Shown in pieces: positions 18,764 through 27,239 of a stretch of DNA of 64,000 nt (its first letter is position 1; each line of letters begins with the position of its first letter). Source of the stretch: Litchfieldia sinesaloumensis (GTDB taxonomy: Bacteria; Bacillota; Bacilli; Bacillales; Bacillaceae_L); NCBI RefSeq assembly GCF_900156865.1, contig NZ_LT732529.1:4487292-4551291 (forward strand). The letters are read 5' to 3'. A program made the position numbers and the translations under genes. Below the pieces are notes generated by a model. The model was not told the DNA's origin. It worked only from the letters and a program-made list of their open reading frames with translations, and searched no databases.

Positions 18764-19639
18764 ATGAAGCAACAGCGAAGCTTGGGTGGAAGTATATTTA
18801 CTAGTTTTAATATTTTATTTATCACATTACTATCGTTAAGTATGTTGCTCCCATTTCTCCATATCATTGCAAAATCATTCAGTTCAGTCGAAGCAATAAC
18901 AAATGGAAAAGTATTATTCTGGCCAGTTGAGTTTACCTTGAACAACTTTCAATATGTCATGCAAGACAATTCAATTTGGCGAGCGTTTGGGATTTCTGTT
19001 CTCATTACAGTTGGTGGAACATTATTAAACCTGATTGCAACAGCAACGTTAGCCTATCCCACATCAAGACCAGAATTTAAAGGGAAAAAGTTAATCTTAT
19101 TAATGGTATTATTCACAATGATATTTTCCGTCCCTCTAATTCCTTCGTTCTTAGTGATAAAGAACTTGCAAATGATTGATACTTTATGGGCGCTAGTCAT
19201 ACCCGGATTAATAAGTGCATTTAACTTTTTTATCATGAGATCCTTTTTTATGAATATCCCGAGCACACTAATTGATGCTGCTAGGGTTGATGGGCTTGGA
19301 GAACTAGGGATTTTATTTAAAATAATTTTACCATTATCTAAACCTGCATTAGCAACACTAGGAATTTTCTATGGGGTTGGTCATTGGAATAGTTATCAAA
19401 CTGCCATTTACTTTATCAATGACCCTACATTGTACCCACTTCAAGTAAAGTTACGAAATATGATTATTTCTGATGAGATGGTTGACACAGAAGCTACTCT
19501 AACATCAATGGCATTAAGCTCTCCTGAGGGTATTCAGATGGCAACGATTATATTTGCAACCTTACCAATTCTACTTGTATATCCTTTCCTACAAAAGTAT
19601 TTTGTAAAGGGTTCCATGCTAGGGTCGGTTAAAGAGTAA
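18764..19639 (+). CDS. ABC importer permease, LplC/YtcP type
   Basis: This 291-residue permease has six hydrophobic helices, the LplC-like PFLHIIAKSFSSVEAIT N-terminal part and an EAA loop (IDAARVDGLGELGIL, near residue 170). AAAGGGGA precedes the ATG, and it lies 14 bp after the LplB-type gene. Together they form the channel of an importer whose lipoprotein follows 50 bp downstream. Confidence 0.88.
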   Translation: MKQQRSLGGSIFTSFNILFITLLSLSMLLPFLHIIAKSFSSVEAITNGKVLFWPVEFTLNNFQYVMQDNSIWRAFGISVLITVGGTLLNLIATATLAYPTSRPEFKGKKLILLMVLFTMIFSVPLIPSFLVIKNLQMIDTLWALVIPGLISAFNFFIMRSFFMNIPSTLIDAARVDGLGELGILFKIILPLSKPALATLGIFYGVGHWNSYQTAIYFINDPTLYPLQVKLRNMIISDEMVDTEATLTSMALSSPEGIQMATIIFATLPILLVYPFLQKYFVKGSMLGSVKE

Positions 19640-19689
19640 CTATAGTTTTATATTCATATTAACAAAAAAAGATTAGGGGGAAAGTAGTT

Positions 19690-21273
19690 ATGAAGTTGAA
19701 GAAACGCAGGAATATGCTTTTGACATCCATCTTAGCTGCAACATTATTTATTACTGGTTGTAGTTCAGGAGAAACATCAAATTCAGAAAACAAGGAGAAC
19801 AAAGGAAACAATGAGTCTCAGGAGAAAACAGAAATCTCCATCTCCTTACGTACACTTGCATTACCGTATATCGAAAACTCTCCAAATATTAACGAAGATG
19901 AACTTGTTAAAAAGCTAGAAGAATTAACAAATACGGACCTTGATATTCGTTTAATGGACCATAATGATTATCGAACAAAAATGGACCTTATGTTTGCATC
20001 TGGTAATATACCCGATGTTGTACAAGGGATGAACAACTACTACTCTTCTGGACAATCACTTGAACAAGCGGTTGAAGCAGGTGTTTTCATGCCGCTGGAT
20101 GAATTGATTGAAGAACATGGTCCAAACTTAAAGAAATTTATCCCTGAAGAAGTTTGGGAAACACATCGTTATAAAGACGGAAAAATCTATGCAATCCCAC
20201 AAATATTGTCTAATCCAGCACGAAGAGCAACATTCATTCGAAAAGATTTATTAGACAAAGCTGGTTTAGAAATTCCTAAAACAGCAGAGGAAACACTGGA
20301 GGTATTACGTGCATTTAAAGAGATGGGAGTCGAACAGCCATATGTAGCACGAAAAGGCTTAAGCTATTCGGATACATTCTTTGGTTCCTTTGATGTTCAA
20401 CCTGTGTTTGAATTAAATGAATCAGGAGATCCAGTTCCGAAGTATCTTGATGTAGAAAATATGACAAAAGCTCTTGATTTCTATAAAACTATGTATGATG
20501 AAGGCTTAATCGATCGAGAGTTTTTAACTCAAGAATCAAGCCAATATAAAGACATCATTCAATCAGGTAAGGGTGGTATGTGGTCAGCAAATGCCAATGT
20601 CCTTAATTCTTGGGAACAAATTTTGCAAAAAAGTGTACCTGATGCAGATATTGCAATCATTCCATCACCAGTTGGCCCAGATGGTAAAGGTGGATATGTT
20701 CTGTACAGTAATACACTTAGAACCTTCTTGATTAATTCAGAAGCAAAGAATCCCGAAAAGATTATTCAGTTCTTTGATTGGATGGTATCAGAAGAAGCCG
20801 AAGAATTCTTTACGTATGGTATTGAAGGTACGGATTATACGAAAGAGGCTGGGAAAATCAATTATAATGATCCAGAATCACAGGATGGAGTTAACAGGGA
20901 GGCATTCCGTACAGGCTGGTTATGGTTAATCGGTGATGCAACTTATACAAAAGGATTATTGGAGTTGACTCCTGAAGGAAAAGAATTATTGAGTATTTAT
21001 GATGATATTCTTATGAAAGAAGGAAGAGGGCGGATTGTGTTTGAACCACCATTGCAAACCTTAACCAATCAACCTGCATTACAAGATAACAATATCGATG
21101 GTCCAAATGATTTTATGATGGAACATATTGCAAAAATGATAACAGGTGCAGAGCCAATCTCTAATTGGGAAAAAGTATTGGAAGAGTGGAAGAGCAAAGG
21201 CGGAGAGAAATTACTAGAAGATGCCAAGGCCCAATACGAACAAGGCTTGTATCAAGAAGCAAAAGACCGGTAA
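19690..21273 (+). CDS. Extracellular solute-binding lipoprotein, LplA type
   Basis: This long (527-residue) binding protein has signal and lipobox ITGC (Cys24) followed by a Ser/Asn/Glu-rich linker (residues 25-48). Length and features such as SGNIPDVVQGMNN and DGKIYAIPQI fit the LplA/YtcQ group, which is larger than MalE-like proteins and binds longer oligosaccharides. AGGGGGAA precedes the ATG. A strong terminator follows, separating it from the YesN/YesM pair. The ligand is not known, with an aldouronate or pectic fragment plausible. Confidence 0.88.
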   Translation: MKLKKRRNMLLTSILAATLFITGCSSGETSNSENKENKGNNESQEKTEISISLRTLALPYIENSPNINEDELVKKLEELTNTDLDIRLMDHNDYRTKMDLMFASGNIPDVVQGMNNYYSSGQSLEQAVEAGVFMPLDELIEEHGPNLKKFIPEEVWETHRYKDGKIYAIPQILSNPARRATFIRKDLLDKAGLEIPKTAEETLEVLRAFKEMGVEQPYVARKGLSYSDTFFGSFDVQPVFELNESGDPVPKYLDVENMTKALDFYKTMYDEGLIDREFLTQESSQYKDIIQSGKGGMWSANANVLNSWEQILQKSVPDADIAIIPSPVGPDGKGGYVLYSNTLRTFLINSEAKNPEKIIQFFDWMVSEEAEEFFTYGIEGTDYTKEAGKINYNDPESQDGVNREAFRTGWLWLIGDATYTKGLLELTPEGKELLSIYDDILMKEGRGRIVFEPPLQTLTNQPALQDNNIDGPNDFMMEHIAKMITGAEPISNWEKVLEEWKSKGGEKLLEDAKAQYEQGLYQEAKDR

Positions 21274-21287
21274 CGTATTATGACATG

Positions 21288-21322
21288 AAAGCCAGCCTTT
21301 ATTTTAAAAGGGCTGGCTTTTA
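21288..21322 (+). terminator. Terminator after the LplA-type gene
   Basis: AAAGCCAGCCTTT pairs with AAAGGGCTGGCTTT, followed by TAT. Confidence 0.75.
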
Positions 21323-21441
21323 TACGTAACCTAAATAAAATGCAAGAATATTTGTAAAAATAGTATTTTTAAGCTATCAAAAATGCGTTAAAATAAAATA
21401 TATTAGTATATCAACAACATGGGTAGGGGGGAGAAACAATT

Positions 21442-22482
21442 ATTATCTCGATTTTAGTTATTGATGACGAACCGATAGTTCGAAAAGGTATCAGTTATAT
21501 TTTGCGGCATATTGAAGTAGACGATGTACAGTTTGAAATCGTTGAGGCAGATGGTAGTGCGGTTGCTGAAAAGCTGTTAAATGAACAAGAGTTTGACATT
21601 GTATTTACTGATATTCGAATGCCAGGGATGGATGGTTTAACACTAATTGATATATGGAGAACAAGGCTCAGTCAGACCCAATGGGTCGTTCTCTCAGGAT
21701 ATGATGACTTCTCCTACGCCCAAAAAGCTATAACTCTAGGTGTAATGGATTATCTATTAAAACCAGTATCGAAAAAAAGTGCACGTCGAACACTAGAAAG
21801 ACTCTTAGAAAATCATAAAAAACAAACAAACAATTTCATTAGTCTGAATGAACTAAATGAATATCTACAGAAACTTGAAGGAGCAATATGGACACTTGAC
21901 GTAGATTCTATGAAATCAATCATTTCTTCTATGTGTGACACGTTTAGAACGAAAGAAATCGAAATTAGTTATCTACAAAATACCTTAAATAATTTATACT
22001 TCAACCTTGTTCAGCGAATTAATGATCGGGGCAGTGTTTTTATAGATGCCAAGGATTCTTCTGTAAATGGGAAGAATAAGGAATCGAGTATTGAAAGCTT
22101 TCAGGAACAATGTATTATTCTAATTGAGCAAATTCGTACACAGCGTAAGGGTCAATTCCTAGATCCAATTGAATATGCGAAAGAGTATATAACAGATAAT
22201 CTCAATCATAAAATATCTCTTGAAAATGTAGCCAACCGATTAGGACTTAGCCCATCCTATTTTAGCCATCTTTTCAAAAAAGAGACAGGAACAAGCTTTG
22301 TCGAGTTTCGCAAAAGATTGTTAATGGAAAAGGCAATGAAGCTAATGGAAAATGGCAGTTTAAAAATAACGGAAGTTGCAAATAGTTTAGGTTATGAAGA
22401 CCTTCCACATTTTACAAGAACATTTAAGAAGTACACGGGATTATCTCCTTCACAATATATTTCAACATTGGAGATAAAATAA
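21442..22482 (+). CDS. YesN-type response regulator with apparent ATT start
   Basis: This receiver-plus-AraC regulator is about 346 residues from an ATT start. The frame holds the receiver motif ILVIDDEPIVRKG (the essential acidic pair near residues 8-9), the phospho-acceptor Asp in TDIRMP (near 57), the KP motif (YLLKPVSKKS) and a C-terminal AraC helix-turn-helix. No ATG, GTG, TTG or CTG exists between the in-frame stop at 21424 and TTG 21502, and starting at 21502 deletes the acidic pair. AGGGGGGAG lies 5-8 bp before ATT codons at 21439 and 21442, so a rare ATT start is likely. The gene overlaps the kinase start by one base. Confidence 0.78.
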   Translation: MISILVIDDEPIVRKGISYILRHIEVDDVQFEIVEADGSAVAEKLLNEQEFDIVFTDIRMPGMDGLTLIDIWRTRLSQTQWVVLSGYDDFSYAQKAITLGVMDYLLKPVSKKSARRTLERLLENHKKQTNNFISLNELNEYLQKLEGAIWTLDVDSMKSIISSMCDTFRTKEIEISYLQNTLNNLYFNLVQRINDRGSVFIDAKDSSVNGKNKESSIESFQEQCIILIEQIRTQRKGQFLDPIEYAKEYITDNLNHKISLENVANRLGLSPSYFSHLFKKETGTSFVEFRKRLLMEKAMKLMENGSLKITEVANSLGYEDLPHFTRTFKKYTGLSPSQYISTLEIK

Positions 22483-24284
22483 TGAAATCCCTATATCTTA
22501 GATTGAATTTATTTCAACGACTACTACTGTCAATTTCGATTATCACGGTTACTTCATTAGTATTAGTAGTCGTTACAACCTATATAAAAGCTTCAAGTAC
22601 GATAGAGCAACAAGCCACATTAAATTTCGAACAAATTGTAAATAATGTTTCTTTCCAAATGGATGATTATCTACATAATTATGAGTTGGCTACCCTACCA
22701 CTTGTAACAAATGATGAGGTTCGCGCGTTTGTAGAGCAAATTCAGAATACTAGTTTTGAAAGATATTTAAATCATTACGAGATCCAGAGTCAAATGTCAG
22801 CATTAATTACACAACGTCCTGAGATTGAACAAATATATTTAATGGAAGAAACAGGTCGTTATATCCGGGCCATCGAAAAAAGAGGTGTTTTTCCGAACCG
22901 CGAATTTTATCAGGATTTACATGAACGTACTCCGGAGAGCGGGAGAATTATCACCTATCCCCGAGTTGAGAATAATCAATTCGTTATTACATTAGCAAGA
23001 AAAATACGTGGAACAAGTACGTATGATACGAAAGGTATATTGGCGGTAGATTTAAATGCATCCAAATTAATTAGGTTATGGAAAAATATTGAAGTATATG
23101 AGAACAGTTTCTTTATGATAGTGGATGAAGATGACAAAATCATTTTTCATCCAAACTATGAGAATATCGGAAAAGAAATTAAAAAATCAATAAAGAGTGA
23201 ATTAGCTCTTACAACGAATGGAAACTTCTATGAGACTTGGAATCATCAAAATACGTTTTTCTATTTTAAAACATCTGAATTTACGGGTTGGAAACTGGTA
23301 TTAGCTGTACCGAGAACAACATTGTTCGAGCCAATTTCAGTTATTCGAACAACCGTAGCTATTTTTGGTGTGATTGCGTTATGCTTGTCTCTCATATTAG
23401 CTCAACATTTTATTCGGAAAATAGTGAACCCAATACGCGTCTTGGAAAGTACAATGAAATATGTAGAGAAAGGCAATTGGAAACTAGCACCTGAACCTGA
23501 GGGACATGATGAAATCAGTACTTTAGTTCGTAATTACAATAGAATGGTAAATCGATTATCCACTTTAGTTGATCAGGTCTATAAAGTAGAGCTTGAAAAC
23601 CAAAAGGGTAAAATACTATTGCAAGAAAGAGAATTAGAGAAACAAAAGGTAGAGCTTCAAGCATTGCAGGCTCAAATTAACCCACATTTTTTATATAATA
23701 CGTTAGGGACCATCAATTCCTATGCCATCATGAAAGAAGAAGATGAAATTTCTGAGATGACAGAAGCATTAGCGAATATGTTTCGATATTCTCTTCAAAA
23801 CATTGAAGTTGTTAAAATCGAAAAGGAATTATCCCATATTAAGAGCTTTTTAATTATCCAGCAGCATCGATGGGACAAGCAGATCTCATTAACGATTGAT
23901 ATCGAGCCGCAGTTAATGCAAACAGAAGTCGTAAAATTAAGCCTACAACCACTAGTTGAGAATGCAATAGAACATGGCTTTGATAGAATATCTGAGGACT
24001 TTGAGATTACAATTAAAGCGGAAGTAAGTGGAGATGTTTTATATATTTCGGTAATAGATAATGGTATGGGGATAGGTCCTACGAAATTAGAAGAGCTTAG
24101 TAAGCGTCTAGAAAACGAGGAGCTCCATCCAAAAGTTGACCAGGGAATTGGATTACTAAATGTCTCCAAGCGAACAAAATTGTTGTTTGGTCATCGCTTT
24201 GGAATTGAAATCTTTAGTGAATTAAATAAAGGGACAAATATAAGGTTAGCGGTTCCCTATAAACGTAAAAAAGCGAATATTTGA
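22482..24284 (+). CDS. YesM-type sensor histidine kinase 2
   Basis: This 600-residue membrane kinase has a helix near residues 13-32, an extracellular Cache-like sensor domain (about 35-280), a second helix near 285-308, HAMP, and a His_kinase module with NPHFLYN (His near 402). The ATPase part has NAIEHG and DNGMGIG. Its ATG overlaps the regulator stop (TAATG), so translation is coupled. The regulator-then-kinase order is the reverse of the first pair at 4694-8118. It probably responds to the ligand of the LplA-type importer upstream. Confidence 0.9.
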   Translation: MKSLYLRLNLFQRLLLSISIITVTSLVLVVVTTYIKASSTIEQQATLNFEQIVNNVSFQMDDYLHNYELATLPLVTNDEVRAFVEQIQNTSFERYLNHYEIQSQMSALITQRPEIEQIYLMEETGRYIRAIEKRGVFPNREFYQDLHERTPESGRIITYPRVENNQFVITLARKIRGTSTYDTKGILAVDLNASKLIRLWKNIEVYENSFFMIVDEDDKIIFHPNYENIGKEIKKSIKSELALTTNGNFYETWNHQNTFFYFKTSEFTGWKLVLAVPRTTLFEPISVIRTTVAIFGVIALCLSLILAQHFIRKIVNPIRVLESTMKYVEKGNWKLAPEPEGHDEISTLVRNYNRMVNRLSTLVDQVYKVELENQKGKILLQERELEKQKVELQALQAQINPHFLYNTLGTINSYAIMKEEDEISEMTEALANMFRYSLQNIEVVKIEKELSHIKSFLIIQQHRWDKQISLTIDIEPQLMQTEVVKLSLQPLVENAIEHGFDRISEDFEITIKAEVSGDVLYISVIDNGMGIGPTKLEELSKRLENEELHPKVDQGIGLLNVSKRTKLLFGHRFGIEIFSELNKGTNIRLAVPYKRKKANI

Positions 24285-24300
24285 TGGTGGGGGTTTCAGC

Positions 24301-24930
24301 ATGGATACAGACGGAAGAATGGCACCAATATATAGGGGTATGGAATGGATTATGCAATTTGCCTATTTACAGCTCTTATGGACTATGACAACGCTGCTTG
24401 GTGGGGTTATTGTTGGAATATTTCCAGCGACCTTAGCGATGTTTGCTGTAGTAAGGAAATGGATTAGGGGCGATTATGAGTTTTCAGTCTTTTCGGTTTT
24501 CTGGAAGCAATATAAGCTGGATTTTATGAAAGCTAATGCAGTCGGTTGGATTATGGTATGCATAGGCTTCAGTCTTTATTTTTATTATGATCTTATTACA
24601 GGGTTTGATGGATGGCTATATTCAATTGGTCGTGTAGTAATTGTGATGCTCGCGATTATCTATTGTATGACATTGTTGTTCTTATTTCCATTTTTCGCTC
24701 ATTATAATGTTCCAATGCTTGGTGTGTTGAAAAAATCAATGTTAATCGCTCTTGCTAGTCCAATCCAAGTACTCATTATGGGAGTTTGTATAGGTGTGTT
24801 TATCTACGTAATGAAGCTAATCCCTATAATCACTTTCATTCTAAATATTAGTTTACTAGCTTTTGCGCTAATGTGGATTGCAATTCTAAAATTTTCAAAG
24901 TTAGATAGAGAAGCGAAAGTAAATATGTAA
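24301..24930 (+). CDS. YesL-like (DUF624) membrane protein 2
   Basis: This 209-residue protein has the DUF624 pattern: EWIMQFAYLQLLWTMTTLLG, then GIFPATLAMFAVVRKW, and four further hydrophobic segments. GGTGGGGG lies before the ATG, 17 bp after the kinase gene. It is a distant paralogue of the protein at 517-1158. Both accompany a YesM/YesN pair and an ABC importer, which supports a shared but undefined role in these modules. Confidence 0.8.
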   Translation: MDTDGRMAPIYRGMEWIMQFAYLQLLWTMTTLLGGVIVGIFPATLAMFAVVRKWIRGDYEFSVFSVFWKQYKLDFMKANAVGWIMVCIGFSLYFYYDLITGFDGWLYSIGRVVIVMLAIIYCMTLLFLFPFFAHYNVPMLGVLKKSMLIALASPIQVLIMGVCIGVFIYVMKLIPIITFILNISLLAFALMWIAILKFSKLDREAKVNM

Positions 24931-24991
24931 TGTATTATTAAAGTAAAGGGTAATATAAAGTTAAATCTAAGTAGTAGTAATCATTGTATAG

Positions 24992-25026
24992 AAAAGAGGT
25001 ATTTACAATTAGTACCTCTTTTATTT
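24992..25026 (+). terminator. Terminator after the second YesL gene
   Basis: AAAAGAGGTA pairs with TACCTCTTTT around an 11-nt loop, with a T-rich tail. Confidence 0.7.
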
Positions 25027-25149
25027 AGGGTAGTTTCAAGACTATGTTGTTTATATATTTTTGATTTTAGGTGGACTGAAGTTAGCCGTATTTATAGAAA
25101 ACCAAATGATAACATTATTTTTCGAAAATTTACAAAAAAACTATTGATA

Positions 25150-25164
25150 ATTAAAACGCTTACA
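25150..25164 (+). promoter_or_regulatory. cre-like site before GPH symporter 1
   Basis: ATTAAAACGCTTACA matches the cre consensus with one mismatch. Confidence 0.45.
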
Positions 25165-25332
25165 TTTATTATAGAAACATAGATAGTTTGACTAGGAAAC
25201 AAATGAAATAAAAAAGGTTTCCTTAGTAGATTTGTATTTTTGATTCTAATTGGAAGTGAAATGAAAGCGTTTAACCAACGCAAGGAGGATGATTTGCGTA
25301 ACTCATATTGAATAATTAAATTTTTTGATTAT

Positions 25333-25356
25333 TTAGTTTGTATGTTAGACAAATAT
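25333..25356 (+). promoter_or_regulatory. Candidate ROK operator before GPH symporter 1
   Basis: TTAGTTTGT and ACAAATAT form an inverted repeat about a short spacer. It resembles the other ROK-like sites in the island. Confidence 0.45.
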
Positions 25357-25477
25357 GAAATGACAAAACTTCAATTCACATTAAGAACAAATTATAGCAA
25401 TCTAATTATTTAAAGGGATGTAAATTGGGAGAAATGTTTACTATTTTAATAGGCAGATTTTTAAGGGGGAAGTATTC

Positions 25478-26947
25478 ATGTCAACTGTCCACGAAATTGA
25501 TTATAACAAAGCTAAAATTTGGCAAATTGGATTCTTTACATTTAATAATACCGCAACAAATTTATATTTATTTTTAATTGGATTTTTATCATATTACGCC
25601 GCAGGTATTGCGGGACTAGCTGTTGTGTTAGTAAGTACATTACTTGGGGCCGCAAGATTCTTTGATGGTTTAATTGATCCGACAATTGGATGGATTATTG
25701 ATAAAACAGAATCTAAATTCGGTAAATTCAGGCCTTTAATGATTATTGGAAACTTTGTAACAATGCTTTCTGTCATCTTAATATTTATCACACATTTATT
25801 ACCTGAACCTACACGAATTGCGTTCATTATTTTTGCTTTAATCGTGCACAAAATTGGATACTCACTCCAAACATCCGTTACAAAAGCAGCACAAACAGTT
25901 TTAACAAATGATCCTAAACAACGACCACTTTATATGATTTTTGATGGCGTTTACAATGCATTGCTTTTTACTGGCGGGCAAATTTATGTGGCAAGTTATT
26001 TAATTGCAAAATACAGTGACTTTACACTGCCGCTATTCGTTGAACTTGTAACAACAATTATTATTTTATCAGCCGTTTTAACAACCTTAGCCGTTATCGG
26101 AATTTCCTCTAAGGATAGGAAAGAGTATTTTGGTTTAGGTGAAGATACAGTAGAAACAACATCTATTCGTGAATACTGGCAAGTTATTAAAGGAAATCGC
26201 CAATTACAATTACTTACAGTTTCTGCTTCGACTGATAAGTTAGCAACATCTTTAATGAGGGAATCAGTTGTTACCGTAATGTTATTTGGTATTTTACTCG
26301 GAGATTACGCGTTAAGTGGTACGATTAGTGCAGCGATTTTAATTCCGGGATTATTCGTTACATTCTTTGTAACATGGTTAGCGAGAAAAGCTGGTTTGAG
26401 AAAAGCATACTTAATTTCTGCTTACGCAGGTATGTTTGCACTAATCGCATTCTTCCCGTTTTTCTTATTATTAGATGACCCAACTACTGCTATTTCTATG
26501 GAGTCAATTGGTTTTGCTGCAATTGTGTTCATGGTGCTTCGTATCGTTTCTCAGTCATTTGGAGGTGCACCTACCACTCTAGTAGTTCCTATGATTGCGG
26601 ACGTATCGGACTATGAAACCTCTAAATCTGGACGCTATGTAGCAGGTATGTTCGGTACAATCTTCTCATTTATTGATCAATTGGTATCATCACTTGCACC
26701 AGTGATCGTCGGACTAGTGGTAGCGTCAATCGGCTTTAAGGATGCATTCCCAACTGTAAACGATGCTTTAACAACACCATTATTTACAGCTACATTAGTC
26801 TTAGCTTTTGGAATACCAGCATTATGCTTATTAATTTCAATCATCACAATGCACTTCTATAAACTTGATAGCAAAACAATGCAAGGTGTTCAGCAAAATA
26901 TCGCAACTGCAAAGTCTAAAGGAAAAGACAATACAATCGCGATGTAA
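25478..26947 (+). CDS. GPH-family (MFS) sugar symporter 1
   Basis: This 489-residue, 12-helix membrane protein belongs to the glycoside-pentoside-hexuronide:cation symporter family. The signature DGLIDPTIGWIIDKTESKFG (residues 63-82) follows the second helix. DVSDYETSKSGRYVAGM near residue 375 is a second hallmark. AAGGGGGAA precedes the ATG. Family members take up hexuronides, pentosides and melibiose with protons or sodium. The nearby uronate isomerase copies support a glucuronide or uronate substrate. It is paralogous to the next gene. Confidence 0.9.
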   Translation: MSTVHEIDYNKAKIWQIGFFTFNNTATNLYLFLIGFLSYYAAGIAGLAVVLVSTLLGAARFFDGLIDPTIGWIIDKTESKFGKFRPLMIIGNFVTMLSVILIFITHLLPEPTRIAFIIFALIVHKIGYSLQTSVTKAAQTVLTNDPKQRPLYMIFDGVYNALLFTGGQIYVASYLIAKYSDFTLPLFVELVTTIIILSAVLTTLAVIGISSKDRKEYFGLGEDTVETTSIREYWQVIKGNRQLQLLTVSASTDKLATSLMRESVVTVMLFGILLGDYALSGTISAAILIPGLFVTFFVTWLARKAGLRKAYLISAYAGMFALIAFFPFFLLLDDPTTAISMESIGFAAIVFMVLRIVSQSFGGAPTTLVVPMIADVSDYETSKSGRYVAGMFGTIFSFIDQLVSSLAPVIVGLVVASIGFKDAFPTVNDALTTPLFTATLVLAFGIPALCLLISIITMHFYKLDSKTMQGVQQNIATAKSKGKDNTIAM

Positions 26948-26961
26948 AAATGTAAATAGTA

Positions 26962-26999
26962 AAAAGGACTGTACCAACTAGGGCAGTCCTTTTGCTTTT
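26962..26999 (+). terminator. Terminator after GPH symporter 1
   Basis: AAAAGGACTG pairs with CAGTCCTTTT, followed by GCTTTT. Confidence 0.75.
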
Positions 27000-27073
27000 A
27001 TCTCGGTTATAAACATTTTCTAGTTTTTCACATCGAAAAAAATATAAAAAATTTGTAGAAAAAAGTCTTGTAT

Positions 27074-27088
27074 ATAAAAGCGGTTTCA
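27074..27088 (+). promoter_or_regulatory. cre-like site before GPH symporter 2
   Basis: ATAAAAGCGGTTTCA matches the cre consensus with one mismatch. A related sequence TTGAAAGCGGTTAAT lies at about 27206. Confidence 0.5.
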
Positions 27089-27108
27089 TATATTATAAGT
27101 TTATAAAG

Positions 27109-27133
27109 TTAATTTGTTGGCCAAACAAATTAT
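27109..27133 (+). promoter_or_regulatory. Candidate ROK operator, best palindrome of the set
   Basis: AATTTGTTGG and CCAAACAAATT form a near-perfect inverted repeat centred at 27120, resembling the XylR operator form. It lies about 130 bp before GPH symporter 2. Confidence 0.6.
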
Positions 27134-27172
27134 AAACTATCCAATAACGGTGGATAGCGAATAGATTTGTAG

Positions 27173-27197
27173 TTAGTTTGTTTAGTAGAAAAATAAT
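27173..27197 (+). promoter_or_regulatory. Second ROK-like half site before GPH symporter 2
   Basis: TTAGTTTGTTTAGTAGA matches the left half of the site before the ROK gene (TTAGTTGGTTTAGTAGA) at 16 of 17 bases. The right half is degenerate. Confidence 0.4.
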
Positions 27198-27239
27198 AAA
27201 CCATTTGAAAGCGGTTAATACGCTAGGGAGGTTACAAAT

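Larger units (their letters stand above)
24931..25477. other. Long intergenic region before the first GPH symporter
   Basis: This stretch of about 550 bp holds no convincing gene. It contains a terminator (24992-25026), a cre-like site (25150), an AAAGCGTTTAACC half-site near 25266 and a ROK-like inverted repeat (25333), followed by a long leader to the symporter start. The only long frame is on the minus strand and lacks coding character. Confidence 0.6.

Noticed and set aside
24931..25477. Possible small gene on the minus strand (25092-25283)
   Set aside because: The frame is A+T-driven, lacks a ribosome binding site and overlaps a cre-like site.
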